Made by a program: the position numbers and the translations under genes. A stretch of DNA of 46,277 nt. Origin: Opitutaceae bacterium. GTDB lineage: Bacteria; Verrucomicrobiota; Verrucomicrobiia; Opitutales; Opitutaceae. Positions 19,187-27,717 of the stretch are shown one piece after another (positions within the stretch are counted from its first letter, which is position 1; the number at the start of each line of letters is the position of its first letter). Location of the stretch: assembly GCA_026125215.1 (NCBI GenBank), contig JAHCLN010000009.1, forward strand, positions 1 to 46,277. The letters run 5' to 3'. The notes beneath the pieces were generated by a model. That model was not told the DNA's origin, searched no databases, and was given only the letters and a program-made list of their open reading frames with translations.

Positions 19187-20197
19187 ATGGGTTCATCAGC
19201 CAAATCTCCGGCCCACGCCGCCCCCGCAGCCTTTGTCGAGGCGTTCCGCGGGCGCGCCGCGGCGGATGGAACCATGACTTTCGCCACGTTCATGGAACTG
19301 GCGCTCTACCATCCCGAACTCGGTTATTATCGCCGCAACCGGCGGCGGGTCGGCCGCGCCCCCGGCACCGATTTCTACACGGCCACCAATTCGGCGCCTG
19401 CTTTCGGCGAACTCATGGCCGCGGCGGCGACCGGTTTGCTGGGCCCGGACAGTGCGCCTCGCCACACCTTCGTGGAGATTGGTGCCGAGCCGGAGACGGG
19501 TATACTCAAGGGGAAGGACCTGCCGTTTCACAGCGCCCGCACCATCGGGATCGGCCAGCCCACCGCGCTCAGCGGCCCGCTGATCGTCTTTTCCAACGAG
19601 CTTTTCGACGCCCAGCCGTTCCGACGCTTCGTCCATCTGGCAGGACGCTGGCACGAGCGCGGCGTCAAACTGGACGGCCACAACCTCGTTGAAACCACCT
19701 TGGAAGCGAAGGATCTGCCCGCTGAACTGCCTGCGGCCTCTGCGGAGGGTTATGTGCTGGACCTGCCCATCGCGGCCCGGGAGCTCATGCGCACCATTGT
19801 CAGCCAGCCGTGGCACGGCCTGCTGATCGCCTGCGACTACGGCAAGACCTGGCAGGAGCTGACAACCGGCCTGCCCGCCGGCACGGCCCGGGCCTACCAC
19901 CAGCACCGGCAAAGCAACGACCTATTGGCCAGACCCGGTGAGCAAGACCTGACCTGCCACATCTGCTGGGATTGGTTGTGCGATGAACTCACCCGGCACG
20001 GTTTCGAAAACGTCCGGGTGCAATCGCAGGAATCCTTTTTCATCGAACATGCGGGCAACTACCTGCGGGAGGTGATTACCGCCGAGGCCGGCAAATTCTC
20101 CGCCAAAAAGCAATCAATCACCCAACTCATACACCCGACGCATCTTGGGCAGAAATTCCAAGTCCTGCATGCCCGTCGTCCGGCCGGCAGCGGCTGA
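19187..20197 (+). CDS. SAM-dependent methyltransferase, MidA/NDUFAF7 family (DUF185)
   Basis: Belongs by similarity to the MidA/NDUFAF7 protein-arginine methyltransferase family; the eukaryotic member helps complex I assembly, while bacterial roles are poorly known. The 336-residue protein has the family features TFATFMELALYHPELGYY (about residues 31-48), FYTATNSAPAFGELMA, LIVFSNELFDAQPFRRFV (conserved NELFDA motif) and LLIACDYGKTWQEL. The SAM-loop region reads FVEIGAEPETGIL, lacking the usual GxGxG pattern, so catalytic competence is uncertain. It is divergent from the protease gene and lies 64 bases upstream of rpmB. Confidence 0.8.
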   Translation: MGSSAKSPAHAAPAAFVEAFRGRAAADGTMTFATFMELALYHPELGYYRRNRRRVGRAPGTDFYTATNSAPAFGELMAAAATGLLGPDSAPRHTFVEIGAEPETGILKGKDLPFHSARTIGIGQPTALSGPLIVFSNELFDAQPFRRFVHLAGRWHERGVKLDGHNLVETTLEAKDLPAELPAASAEGYVLDLPIAARELMRTIVSQPWHGLLIACDYGKTWQELTTGLPAGTARAYHQHRQSNDLLARPGEQDLTCHICWDWLCDELTRHGFENVRVQSQESFFIEHAGNYLREVITAEAGKFSAKKQSITQLIHPTHLGQKFQVLHARRPAGSG

Positions 20198-20209
20198 CAA
20201 AAAATCCCC

Positions 20210-20237
20210 TTGCTTCGACCAAGTGCCGCCCTTTACT
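20210..20237 (+). promoter_or_regulatory. Possible sigma-70-type promoter for rpmB
   Basis: TTGCTT (20210-20215) and TTTACT (20232-20237) are spaced 16 bases apart in the 64-base gap before rpmB. The -35 and -10 matches are each 4 of 6, so this is only a plausible candidate. It would give a leader of about 18-20 bases. Confidence 0.35.
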
Positions 20238-20261
20238 CCCAACCCTTTAACCACTCAAAAC

Positions 20262-20492
20262 ATGGCAAGAATTTGTGCAATCACCGGTAAACGCCCCGTC
20301 AAGGGCAGCTCCATCAATCGCAAGGGTCAGACCAAAAAAAGCGGCGGTATCGGCACGCACGTGACCAGCATCACCAAGCGCAAATTCCGGCCCAACCTGC
20401 AGCGCATCCGCGTCAAGCTGCCCAATGGCGGCACCAAGCGCATGCTTGTTTCGGTCAAGGCCATCAAGGCCGGCTTGGTCGAAAAGGCCTGA
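20262..20492 (+). CDS. rpmB: 50S ribosomal protein L28
   Basis: Small basic large-subunit ribosomal protein. The 76-residue sequence MARICAITGKRPVKGSSINR... has the L28 N-terminal motif (CxxTGKRP), the NVSHS-equivalent region and the central TKRKFRPNLQRIRV core. The four zinc-site cysteines of some L28 forms are absent apart from Cys5. It stands alone, with a candidate promoter before it and a strong terminator after it. Confidence 0.96.
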   Translation: MARICAITGKRPVKGSSINRKGQTKKSGGIGTHVTSITKRKFRPNLQRIRVKLPNGGTKRMLVSVKAIKAGLVEKA

Positions 20493-20509
20493 GTTTTTCG
20501 GACTTTCCC

Positions 20510-20538
20510 AGCCCGCGGCCGGCGCCGCGGGCTTTTTT
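20510..20538 (+). terminator. Intrinsic terminator after rpmB
   Basis: A 10-bp GC stem (20510-20519 with 20524-20533, AGCCCGCGGC/GCCGCGGGCT) with a 4-base loop is followed by a T-run at 20533-20538. It lies 17 bases beyond the rpmB stop. Confidence 0.92.
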
Positions 20539-20607
20539 GTGCCCGGCCTTCACCGCACGGAGCATGAATCTGCTTCCGCGGGCGGCCCATTGGGATATAT
20601 CCGACCC

Positions 20608-22404
20608 ATGGCCTCCGCCTCCGTCAGCCCCAGCCTCACGCCTGATCCCGGCGTGACCCGCCGGGTCAACGACGAGCTGACACGCCTGCTCTACCGCTCC
20701 GCCGGATTCGGGCTGTTTTCCAACTTTGTGCTCGCGGCCATCCTGGCCATTGGCGTCGGACAATATTTCCCGTGGACCACGACGGCCGGCTGGTTTGCCG
20801 CCATATTTTTGATCTCCTGTGCCCGGCTCGGCTTAAACCTCGCCTTTAAACGCCGGCAACCGACCTCCGAAAGCCTGCCGGCCTGGCGCTTTGCCTTTCT
20901 CGTGGGCGTAACCGTCGCCGGTTTCGCCTGGGGTGCGGCGGGTTGGATATTTTTTGGCGCGAGCGATGTCTTCGCCCAGTTGCTGCTGATGATCATCATC
21001 GCCGGCATGAATGCGGGGGCCGCGCGCTCACTGGCGCCCGTCATGGCCTGCTACTGGGTTTACATCACGACCACCCTGACCCCGCTGGTGCTGCGGTTTG
21101 TCGATGTGGCGGCGGAGGGCGGCTGGACCCTCGCCCTCATCATCGTCACCTACGCCCTTTTCCTGCTCAACACCGCCAAACTTCACCACATGGACCTCCG
21201 GCGCCTCTACGGCCTGATCTTCGAAAACGAGGATCTGGTCGAGACCATGCGGGCGGCGAGGGCGCGGGCCGAGGCCGCCAGCATCGCGAAGGGCAATTTT
21301 CTCGCCACGATGAGCCACGAGATTCGCACCCCGATGAACGGCATCATCGGCATGCTGCAGTTGCTGCGCAGTTCGCCGCTGAGCGCCGAGCAACGGAACC
21401 ATGCGGACGTTGCCAGCAGCTCCGCCGAAACCCTGTTGCGTTTGCTCGACGACATCCTCGACCTCTCCCGGATTGAAAGCGGCAAGGTGGAATTCGAGTC
21501 GCTGCCCTTTGCGCCCTGTCCGGCCCTGCGGGAAGTCGCAACCCTTCTCGGTAGCCGTGCCGCCGCGAAGCAGCTGACGCTGAACCTGCGCCTGCCCAAG
21601 GACGAGTCGCTCACCGTGTTGGGCGACGCCGTCCGCCTCAAGCAGGTGCTGTTCAATCTGGCGGGCAATGCCCTCAAGTTCACCGAGCAGGGAAGTGTCG
21701 ACCTCGAAATGACGGTCATCCGCGAGGATACCACCCGCGTGGCCCTGAGGTTTGTCGTGCGCGACACCGGCATCGGCATGAGCCGGGCGACGCAGCGCCG
21801 CCTCTTCCAAACTTTCACCCAAGGCGACAGTTCGACCACCCGGCGTTTCGGCGGCAGCGGCCTCGGACTGGCCATATCGCAGCAGCTGGTCCGCCAGATG
21901 GGAGGCGACATCCATGTGAAGAGCGAGGAACAGAAAGGCTCGGAGTTCAGCTTTGAGGTCACCTATCCGAAAGCACAAACCACCGGAACGTCCTCCCCTG
22001 CCGACGTGCCTTCAGGCACTCTCCAAGGCCGGGTGCTGGTTGCCGAAGACGACGCCACCAACAAACGCGTCATCCAGCTCATGCTCAAACGTCTCGGCCT
22101 CGAAAGCCACGTCGTTGACGACGGCGCGGCCGCCGTGAAGGCCGCACAACGTCAGAGCATTGGGACGCCATCATCATGGGACCGCCAGATGCCGGTGATG
22201 GACGGGTTTGAAGCCAACCGTAGATCCGGGGCGACCCTGTCGGGCCATCCCCTGCCGATCATCGCCCTGACCGCCAACGTTCTCCCGGCGGACCGTGAAG
22301 CCTGTTTTGCCGCCGGCATGGACGACTTCCTGGCCAAGCCGGTCAGGCAGGAGGAACTCCGTGTCGCCTTGGAAAAATGGCTGCCCGGCCCGGGCCAAAA
22401 CTAA
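20608..22404 (+). CDS. Hybrid sensor histidine kinase with C-terminal receiver
   Basis: Membrane-bound two-component sensor, 598 residues. Residues about 30-190 hold five to six hydrophobic segments with no recognisable ligand domain. The HisKA H-box is [15 protein letters not shown] with phosphoacceptor His237. The HATPase domain has NALKFTEQG (N box), DTGIGMS (G1) and [11 protein letters not shown] (G2). The receiver starts near 467 ([13 protein letters not shown]); its phosphoacceptor Asp525 in [10 protein letters not shown] is kept. Residues 517-524 and 540-541 read out of the expected phase because of paired -1/+1 indels: the usual HWDAIIM before the Asp has become IGTPSSW. The last 4 bases overlap fabF. 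No cognate response regulator gene is adjacent. Confidence 0.9.
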   Translation: MASASVSPSLTPDPGVTRRVNDELTRLLYRSAGFGLFSNFVLAAILAIGVGQYFPWTTTAGWFAAIFLISCARLGLNLAFKRRQPTSESLPAWRFAFLVGVTVAGFAWGAAGWIFFGASDVFAQLLLMIIIAGMNAGAARSLAPVMACYWVYITTTLTPLVLRFVDVAAEGGWTLALIIVTYALFLLNTAKLHHMDLRRLYGLIFENEDLVETMRAARARAEAASIAKGNFLATMSHEIRTPMNGIIGMLQLLRSSPLSAEQRNHADVASSSAETLLRLLDDILDLSRIESGKVEFESLPFAPCPALREVATLLGSRAAAKQLTLNLRLPKDESLTVLGDAVRLKQVLFNLAGNALKFTEQGSVDLEMTVIREDTTRVALRFVVRDTGIGMSRATQRRLFQTFTQGDSSTTRRFGGSGLGLAISQQLVRQMGGDIHVKSEEQKGSEFSFEVTYPKAQTTGTSSPADVPSGTLQGRVLVAEDDATNKRVIQLMLKRLGLESHVVDDGAAAVKAAQRQSIGTPSSWDRQMPVMDGFEANRRSGATLSGHPLPIIALTANVLPADREACFAAGMDDFLAKPVRQEELRVALEKWLPGPGQN

Positions 22405-23651
22405 GCCAGCGACCCGAACACCACCGCGGCATTCTGGCCGCCGAAGCCAAGGTTGTTGCTGAGCGCAAACCGGACCGATGCGGCCCGGGCTTGGTTGGGC
22501 ACATAGTCGAGATCGCACTCCGGATCCGGATCGACCAGGTTGATGGTCGGCGGGATCATTCCCGTCTGGATGGTCTTGACGGTGATCACCGACTCGATCC
22601 CCCCGGCCGCACCCAGCAGATGTCCGGTCATGGACTTGGTGGAGCTGACCGCCAAACTGCGGGCATGCCCGCCGAAGACTTTCTTGATGGCCATGGTCTC
22701 AAACTTGTCGTTGTAGGGCGTCGACGTGCCGTGCGCGTTAATGTAATCGATCTGCTCGGGACGCAGACGGGCGCTTTCCAAGGCACGCTTCATTGCCAGC
22801 GACAGCCCCTTTCCTTCCGGATCCGGCTGCGTGATGTGGAATGCATCGCAGGTCGCGGCATAGCCCAGCATCTCGGCATAAATGCGCGCGCCCCGGGCCA
22901 CGGCATGCTCCAGAGACTCGAGCACCAGGATGCCGGCACCTTCGCCCATCACAAACCCGTCGCGGTTGAGGTCGAACGGGCGGCTGGCCTGTTGCGGCTC
23001 CTCGTTGCGCGTGCTCATGGCCTTCATCGCACAAAAGCTCGCGTAGGAAAACGGGGTGATCGCGGCTTCGCTGCCACCGGCGATCATGACATCGGCATCG
23101 CCCCGGCGAATCGCATGCCACGCCTCACCCAGGGCGTGGGTGCCGGTGGCGCAGGCCGAAACAATGCCGAAATTCGGACCGCGGGCGCCGTATTCGATCG
23201 CCACCAATCCAGAGCACATGTTTCCAATCAACGAGGGAATGGTGAACGGCGAAACCTTGCGCGGACCACGCTCAATCAGCACCTTGAGCTGCGACTCGTA
23301 AGTGTGCATACCACCGATGCCGGAGCCGATGATCACACCGACGCGGTCACCGTCCTCGGCCGGCATCACCAATCCGGAATCGGCCACCGCCTGCTTGGCC
23401 GCCACAAATCCGAAATGCGTGTAGCGGTCGTTGCGGCGCGCCTCCTTCGGATCCATGTGCTGGGCCGGGTCCCAGCCGCGCACCTCCGCGCCAATCTGGC
23501 TGGCAAACTGGGTGGGGTCAAAATGCGTGACCCGGTCAACGCCGCTGCGACCCGCCAGCAGGCTGTGCCAAAACTCATCGACCGTGTGTCCCAGGGCGGT
23601 AACCGCACCCAGGCCGGTGACAACTACCCGGCGGGAAGAAGATGAGTCCAT
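22401..23651 (-). CDS. fabF: Beta-ketoacyl-ACP synthase II
   Basis: Condenses malonyl-ACP with acyl-ACP in fatty acid elongation. The 416-residue thiolase-fold protein begins [20 protein letters not shown], has catalytic Cys167 in [10 protein letters not shown], and the two His motifs [11 protein letters not shown] and [24 protein letters not shown] near the C-terminus is typical. The start at 23651 matches the family; an earlier Met at 23684 would lie inside the upstream hairpins. It is the third gene of fabG-acpP-fabF on the minus strand, but a strong terminator hairpin separates it from acpP. Confidence 0.97.
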   Translation of the reverse strand: MDSSSSRRVVVTGLGAVTALGHTVDEFWHSLLAGRSGVDRVTHFDPTQFASQIGAEVRGWDPAQHMDPKEARRNDRYTHFGFVAAKQAVADSGLVMPAEDGDRVGVIIGSGIGGMHTYESQLKVLIERGPRKVSPFTIPSLIGNMCSGLVAIEYGARGPNFGIVSACATGTHALGEAWHAIRRGDADVMIAGGSEAAITPFSYASFCAMKAMSTRNEEPQQASRPFDLNRDGFVMGEGAGILVLESLEHAVARGARIYAEMLGYAATCDAFHITQPDPEGKGLSLAMKRALESARLRPEQIDYINAHGTSTPYNDKFETMAIKKVFGGHARSLAVSSTKSMTGHLLGAAGGIESVITVKTIQTGMIPPTINLVDPDPECDLDYVPNQARAASVRFALSNNLGFGGQNAAVVFGSLA

Positions 23652-23682
23652 GGAGCGTGGAATGCTTTCATTCTCTGAAAGC

Positions 23683-23730
23683 AAAAAGGCGCCCCGCCAG
23701 AATTTTTTGGGAAAATTCTGGCGGGGCGCC
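23683..23730 (-). terminator. Strong hairpin terminator between acpP and fabF
   Basis: A perfect 19-bp inverted repeat (23688-23706 with 23712-23730; arm begins GGCGCCCCGCCAG) with a 5-base loop is followed on the minus strand by a U-run (complement of 23683-23687). It begins about 16 bases after the acpP stop codon. A second small stem (GCTTTCA/TGAAAGC, 23664-23670 with 23676-23682) directly follows it, before the fabF ATG. The pair could act as a partial terminator or attenuator setting the acpP to fabF ratio. Confidence 0.88.
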
Positions 23731-23746
23731 GGGAATTGATTGCGAC

Positions 23747-24010
23747 TCAGCTGACGCCGGCCTTGGCCTTGATGTAGTCGGTGACCTGACCGACGGTCTG
23801 GAGTTTCTCGGCATCAGACTCGGGGATCTCGCCCTTGATCTCGTCCTTGAACTCTTCCTCGAAAGCCATGATCAGCTCGACCGTGTCGAGCGAATCGGCG
23901 CCCAGATCGTCGAGAAATGAAGCCGTCGGCGTGATCTGCTCCTCGTTAACATTGAGCTGGTTAACGATGATCTCCTTAACGCGTTGTTCGATGGTTTTTG
24001 TGTCGGCCAT
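23747..24010 (-). CDS. acpP: Acyl carrier protein
   Basis: Carries growing acyl chains on a 4'-phosphopantetheine arm. The 87-residue acidic protein has the DSL attachment motif ([11 protein letters not shown]) with Ser40 as the modification site. It is slightly longer than the usual 77-80 residues owing to a short C-terminal extension ([10 protein letters not shown]). It sits between fabG (28-base gap) and fabF on the same strand. Its own downstream terminator would allow more acpP than fabF mRNA, as expected for this abundant protein. Confidence 0.97.
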   Translation of the reverse strand: MADTKTIEQRVKEIIVNQLNVNEEQITPTASFLDDLGADSLDTVELIMAFEEEFKDEIKGEIPESDAEKLQTVGQVTDYIKAKAGVS

Positions 24011-24038
24011 GTGGGTAAATACCTAGTGAGAGGAGACT

Positions 24039-24791
24039 TCACATCGCCATGCCGCCGTCAACGGTAAAAACTTGGCCGGTAATGTAGTTCGCTTCCTCGG
24101 CGCAGAGGTAGGCCGTCATGTTCGCAATGTCAGCGGCTTCGCCAAAACGCTTGAGGGGAACGGCCTCCAGCACCTTGCCCGCCATCTCGGGGTTATTGAC
24201 GAAGTCCGTGGTCATGTCGGTCTTGATAAAACCGGGGGCCACGGCGTTCACCGTGACGTTGCGGCCGGCAAATTCGCGGGCCAGACTTTTGGTCAGGCCG
24301 ATCATGCCGGCCTTCGCCGCGGAGTAGTTGGCCTGACCGGCGTTGCCCATGATGCCACTGACCGAGGTGATGTTGACGATACGCCCCCACCGCGCCCGGG
24401 TCATCGGCCGCGCCAAGTGCTTGGTCCAGTGATAGCAGCTCGAAAGGTTGGTGCTGATCACATCGTTCCAATCCGCCTCGCTCATGCGAAAGAGCAGCCC
24501 GTCGCGGGTGATGCCGGCGTTGTTCACCAGCATGTCAATGGCCGGAAACTCGGCCAGCAGCGCCTCGGCCGCCTGTGCGATGGCCGCACCGTCGGCCACA
24601 TCCACCGCCAAGGCCTTGGCCTTGCCGCCGGCGGCGGTGATGGCCGCCGCGGCCGCGCCGCATGAATCCGCGGACTTCGAAACACAAATGACCGTCACGC
24701 CATGGCGGGCCAGAGTTTCGGCGATGGCCCGGCCAATGCCGCGGCCGGCGCCGGTCACCAGGGCGGTGCGATTGTTGAAGGTGAGGCTCAT
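24039..24791 (-). CDS. fabG: 3-oxoacyl-ACP reductase
   Basis: NADPH-dependent short-chain dehydrogenase reducing beta-ketoacyl-ACP in the fatty acid cycle. The 250-residue protein shows the cofactor motif TGAGRGIGRAI (13-23), NNAGITRDGL (90-99), and the catalytic triad Ser143, Tyr156 and Lys160 (YSAAK). The C-terminal TGQVFTVDGGMAM is the family ending. It is first in the fabG-acpP-fabF block and lies 22 bases downstream of the CysJ-like reductase gene. Confidence 0.96.
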   Translation of the reverse strand: MSLTFNNRTALVTGAGRGIGRAIAETLARHGVTVICVSKSADSCGAAAAAITAAGGKAKALAVDVADGAAIAQAAEALLAEFPAIDMLVNNAGITRDGLLFRMSEADWNDVISTNLSSCYHWTKHLARPMTRARWGRIVNITSVSGIMGNAGQANYSAAKAGMIGLTKSLAREFAGRNVTVNAVAPGFIKTDMTTDFVNNPEMAGKVLEAVPLKRFGEAADIANMTAYLCAEEANYITGQVFTVDGGMAM

Positions 24792-24813
24792 GGGATTGGG
24801 TTTGTTTCTGGGA

Positions 24814-25977
24814 TCAATAGACGTCGCGCTGGTAGCGTTTTTCCTTTTTCAACTGTTTCACGTAGTCGGCCGCGGCCGCGATGTCCATGCCGCCTTGTGT
24901 GGCGACAATTTCATGCAGGGCCTGGTCCACATCCTTCGCCATGCGCTTCGCATCGCCGCAGACGTAGAAAAAGGCGCCGCCCTGCAGCCATTGCCAAAAC
25001 TCGGAGGCGTTTTCCCGCATCCGGTCCTGCACGTAGATTTTGTGCGCCTGGTCGCGCGACCAGGCCAGATCCAGCCGGGCAACATGTCCTTGTGCGACGT
25101 ATTCCTGCCACTCGTCGCCGTAGAGAAAATCATCGGCGCGGTGCTGGTCGCCAAAAAACACCCAGTTGCGTCCGCTGGCGCCGGCCGCCACGCGGTCCTG
25201 CACAAAAGCCCGAAAAGGAGCGATACCCGTGCCCGGCCCCACCATGATGCAGTCTTTGGTGCCGTCCTCCGGCGGACCAAAATGCGAATGCGACACAAAC
25301 ACCGGCACGGGATCGGCATTCACCGCCACCCGGTCCGATAGAAATGTGGAGCATACTCCGACCCGGTCGCGCTGGTTGGTCCGGTAACGGACGGCCGCCA
25401 CCGTCAGGTGGATTTCTTCCGGATAAACACGCGGGGAAGAAGCGATGGAATACAACCGAGGCATGAGCCGCCGCAGGAGGCCGACAAATTCCTGCGGGGC
25501 AAACTTGGCCGAAGGGTAATCGGCCAGGAAATCCACGAAGCTGCGCTCATAAAGAAAGGCTTCAAGACGCTCCTTGGCCTCGGGAGCCAACAGGGCCAGC
25601 AACTGCGCCCGTTGGGCCTCGTCGCTCACTTTTGCCGCCACGAGCTCGACGATCTTTTTGGTCGGGCTGTCCAAATCCAATCCGGAGGTCAGGGCGGTCC
25701 GCAGCGCGACGGGGGCCGGGGCCCGCACCGGAGTCACCGGCTCCTCCCCGGTGGCGCCCAGGAGGGCGATGATTTCCTCCACCTCGCTGGACCGGTTGGT
25801 GGGATAAACCCCCAGCGAGTCGCCGGCTTTGTAGTGCAGGCCGCTGCCGGCGATTCTGACCACAAAATGCCGGGTCTCTTTGGCCGAACCGGGACCGTTG
25901 AGCACGCGGTTCTCGGTGATTTTTGCCGGGAAAGGATTGTCCTTGTTGAAAACGGAGGCGTCGGCGGCTGCGGACAT
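24814..25977 (-). CDS. CysJ-like FAD/NADPH reductase lacking the flavodoxin domain
   Basis: Ferredoxin-NADP reductase-type flavoprotein of 387 residues resembling the C-terminal two-thirds of sulfite reductase flavoprotein alpha (CysJ). It has the connecting/FAD domain (YKAGDSLGVYPTN, RLYSIASSP for FAD and VGVCSTFLSD) and the NADPH domain (MVGPGTGIAPFRAF and YVCGDAKRMAKDV), and ends RYQRDVY, the CysJ terminus. The N-terminal FMN/flavodoxin domain is absent, so electrons must pass from FAD to a separate partner. No sulfite reductase hemoprotein gene is adjacent. The Met at 25977 fits; the frame stays open upstream but the extra sequence is antisense to the next gene. Physiological acceptor unknown. 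Confidence 0.85.
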   Translation of the reverse strand: MSAAADASVFNKDNPFPAKITENRVLNGPGSAKETRHFVVRIAGSGLHYKAGDSLGVYPTNRSSEVEEIIALLGATGEEPVTPVRAPAPVALRTALTSGLDLDSPTKKIVELVAAKVSDEAQRAQLLALLAPEAKERLEAFLYERSFVDFLADYPSAKFAPQEFVGLLRRLMPRLYSIASSPRVYPEEIHLTVAAVRYRTNQRDRVGVCSTFLSDRVAVNADPVPVFVSHSHFGPPEDGTKDCIMVGPGTGIAPFRAFVQDRVAAGASGRNWVFFGDQHRADDFLYGDEWQEYVAQGHVARLDLAWSRDQAHKIYVQDRMRENASEFWQWLQGGAFFYVCGDAKRMAKDVDQALHEIVATQGGMDIAAAADYVKQLKKEKRYQRDVY

Positions 25978-26080
25978 GGCTGCCGGATGAAGCGCGCCGC
26001 CCGGATGACGTGCAAGCCTTAGTTTCTCGCCGCCGCCGGGCTTGCTCCCCGGCGGAAATTGCAGCCAACTGCCTGCCGTC

Positions 26081-26863
26081 ATGAGCACCACCACCGCCAT
26101 CCGCCTGCAAAAATTCCTCGCCGAGGCCGGTGTCTGTTCACGTCGCAATGCCGAAGCTCTGATTGCCCAGGGGGAAGTCTGGGTCAACGGCGCCCCCGCC
26201 AAGCCCGGCCAGAAGGTGATCCCAGGGGTCGACAAGGTGACCACCGGCGGCAAGCAGGTGCGCAGCACGCCCCAACCGCGGCTGACCTTGGCCGTGCACA
26301 AACCGCGCGGACTGGTTTGTTCCAACGACGATCCGCACAACGCCGACACGATCTTCGACCTGCTGCCCCGCGAACTCGCCCGATTCCGCTTTTTCTGCGC
26401 CGGCCGGCTCGACAAGGACAGCGAAGGTCTCGTCATCATCACCACCGACGGTGACCTCGCCAATCGCCTGATGCACCCCTCGAACGTGGTGGTGAAGCGC
26501 TACCATGTGGTGCTCAAACAACGTTTTCCGCGCTCGCGCCTGGGCCAGCTCATCAAGGGCATCCGCTATGAGGGCGAGCACCTCAAAGTGGAGCATGCCG
26601 TGCTGGTAAACCCGGGGGCAGACCTCGCCTCGACCAATCTCGACGTGCACATGCACCACGGAAAAAAGCGCGAGATCCGGCTGCTGTTCACATCGCTCGG
26701 CTACGATGTAAAGCGTCTGCGGCGTTATCAGATCGGCTCCTTTCGCCTGAAGGGAATCCCGTTGCGCGCCGTGAAACCACTCACTACCAAGGATGTCTCA
26801 CTTCTGTTCAAAATTCCGCGTCCGCACCGTCGTGACGACGAACCCGACCACCATGATGAATAA
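26081..26863 (+). CDS. Pseudouridine synthase, RsuA/RluB/E/F family
   Basis: Isomerises a specific rRNA uridine to pseudouridine. The 260-residue protein has an N-terminal S4 RNA-binding domain (IRLQKFLAEAGVCSRRNAE through EVWVNG, about 7-37) and a catalytic domain with Asp111 in AGRLDKDSEGLVIIT. KPRGLVCSNDD and KREIRLLFTSLGYDVKRL match the RsuA/RluB subgroup. The basic Arg/His-rich C-terminus ([14 protein letters not shown]) is atypical. Its 3' end overlaps the following exported protein gene by 11 bases. Which rRNA position it modifies cannot be decided from sequence. Confidence 0.93.
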   Translation: MSTTTAIRLQKFLAEAGVCSRRNAEALIAQGEVWVNGAPAKPGQKVIPGVDKVTTGGKQVRSTPQPRLTLAVHKPRGLVCSNDDPHNADTIFDLLPRELARFRFFCAGRLDKDSEGLVIITTDGDLANRLMHPSNVVVKRYHVVLKQRFPRSRLGQLIKGIRYEGEHLKVEHAVLVNPGADLASTNLDVHMHHGKKREIRLLFTSLGYDVKRLRRYQIGSFRLKGIPLRAVKPLTTKDVSLLFKIPRPHRRDDEPDHHDE

Positions 26864-27659
26864 AATCTTGTTCACACTCTCCGTCCTGGCGGGCGCAGCC
26901 GGCTTGAGCGCTGCTCCCCTTGCCCACACCGCCGCCGTCCACACCCGGCCCGATCCTGCAGCCCCCACGATTACCTTCCTGAAGGCCGGCTCCTCCCCCA
27001 CCTTGGTCTCCGATCCGCTCGGCGCCACCCCGGCTGGCTGGGTGGCGGTGCGCCTCGCGGGTCCCTTCGAGGTTTATGTGGAGAACAAGGCCATCGGCAA
27101 AAGTCTGGAAGTGCGTCCCGGCACCGCTTTTCATCTCCAGCCGAAGGCCGATGCAACCGTGATCAGCCAGATGGAAGCCGGCGACAAGGCAACCATCACG
27201 GGCCTGCACGGCCGCTGGACCCAGATTCAACTGGAGAAGGATATCGTGGGCTACGTGCGGGTTTCCGGTGGCGCCTCCCTGGCTCCCTCGGCTCCCGTGC
27301 TGACCGATGTGCCCCGGTCACCGCCCCCTGCAGTCCCCGCCCCGGTCGTCCGGAGCGATACAGTCCGTCCGGCTCCCGCCGCGATTGCACGCAGCGACGG
27401 CGGCTCCGGCGTCTTGCCGCGCCTGTTTCAGGGCCGGTTCGTTTCCAGCAAGCGCCCGTTCGCCCCGCGCCGGCCTTACGATTGGCAGCTGAACGACGAC
27501 GCGGGTGTTCGCTACGCCTACTTGGACATCAGCAAGCTGCTGCTGACCGAGCAGATTGAAAAATACACCGATCGCGTGGTCGTCGTCTTTGGCACACCCA
27601 AGCCCATGCCCGACGGACGGGACATCGTGATCGAAATCGAAAGCCTGCAGCTCAAATAA
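26853..27659 (+). CDS. Exported protein with bacterial SH3-like domain
   Basis: Unrecognised family; 268 residues from ATGATG at 26853. An N-terminal signal peptide ([20 protein letters not shown], predicted cleavage near residue 20) directs export. Residues about 75-140 resemble an SH3b domain ([25 protein letters not shown], broken here by GRWTQIQL and IVGYVRV). A Pro/Ala/Ser-rich linker follows (about 150-185), then a C-terminal domain (about 195-268) with the sequence [18 protein letters not shown], possibly beta-rich. It is probably periplasmic and may contact cell wall or protein partners. It overlaps the pseudouridine synthase stop by 11 bases. Confidence 0.7.
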   Translation: MMNKILFTLSVLAGAAGLSAAPLAHTAAVHTRPDPAAPTITFLKAGSSPTLVSDPLGATPAGWVAVRLAGPFEVYVENKAIGKSLEVRPGTAFHLQPKADATVISQMEAGDKATITGLHGRWTQIQLEKDIVGYVRVSGGASLAPSAPVLTDVPRSPPPAVPAPVVRSDTVRPAPAAIARSDGGSGVLPRLFQGRFVSSKRPFAPRRPYDWQLNDDAGVRYAYLDISKLLLTEQIEKYTDRVVVVFGTPKPMPDGRDIVIEIESLQLK

Positions 27660-27674
27660 TTCTTCCACAACCTG

Positions 27675-27704
27675 CGGCCGGCGGATCCTGCGATTTGCCG
27701 GCCG
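27675..27704 (+). terminator. Weak hairpin after the SH3 protein gene
   Basis: An 8-bp GC stem (CGGCCGGC at 27675-27682 with GCCGGCCG at 27697-27704) with a 14-base loop is followed by a mixed T-rich stretch (ATTCTTTCTT) just before folD. The poor T-run and long loop make termination uncertain. Confidence 0.4.
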
Positions 27705-27717
27705 ATTCTTTCTTCAT

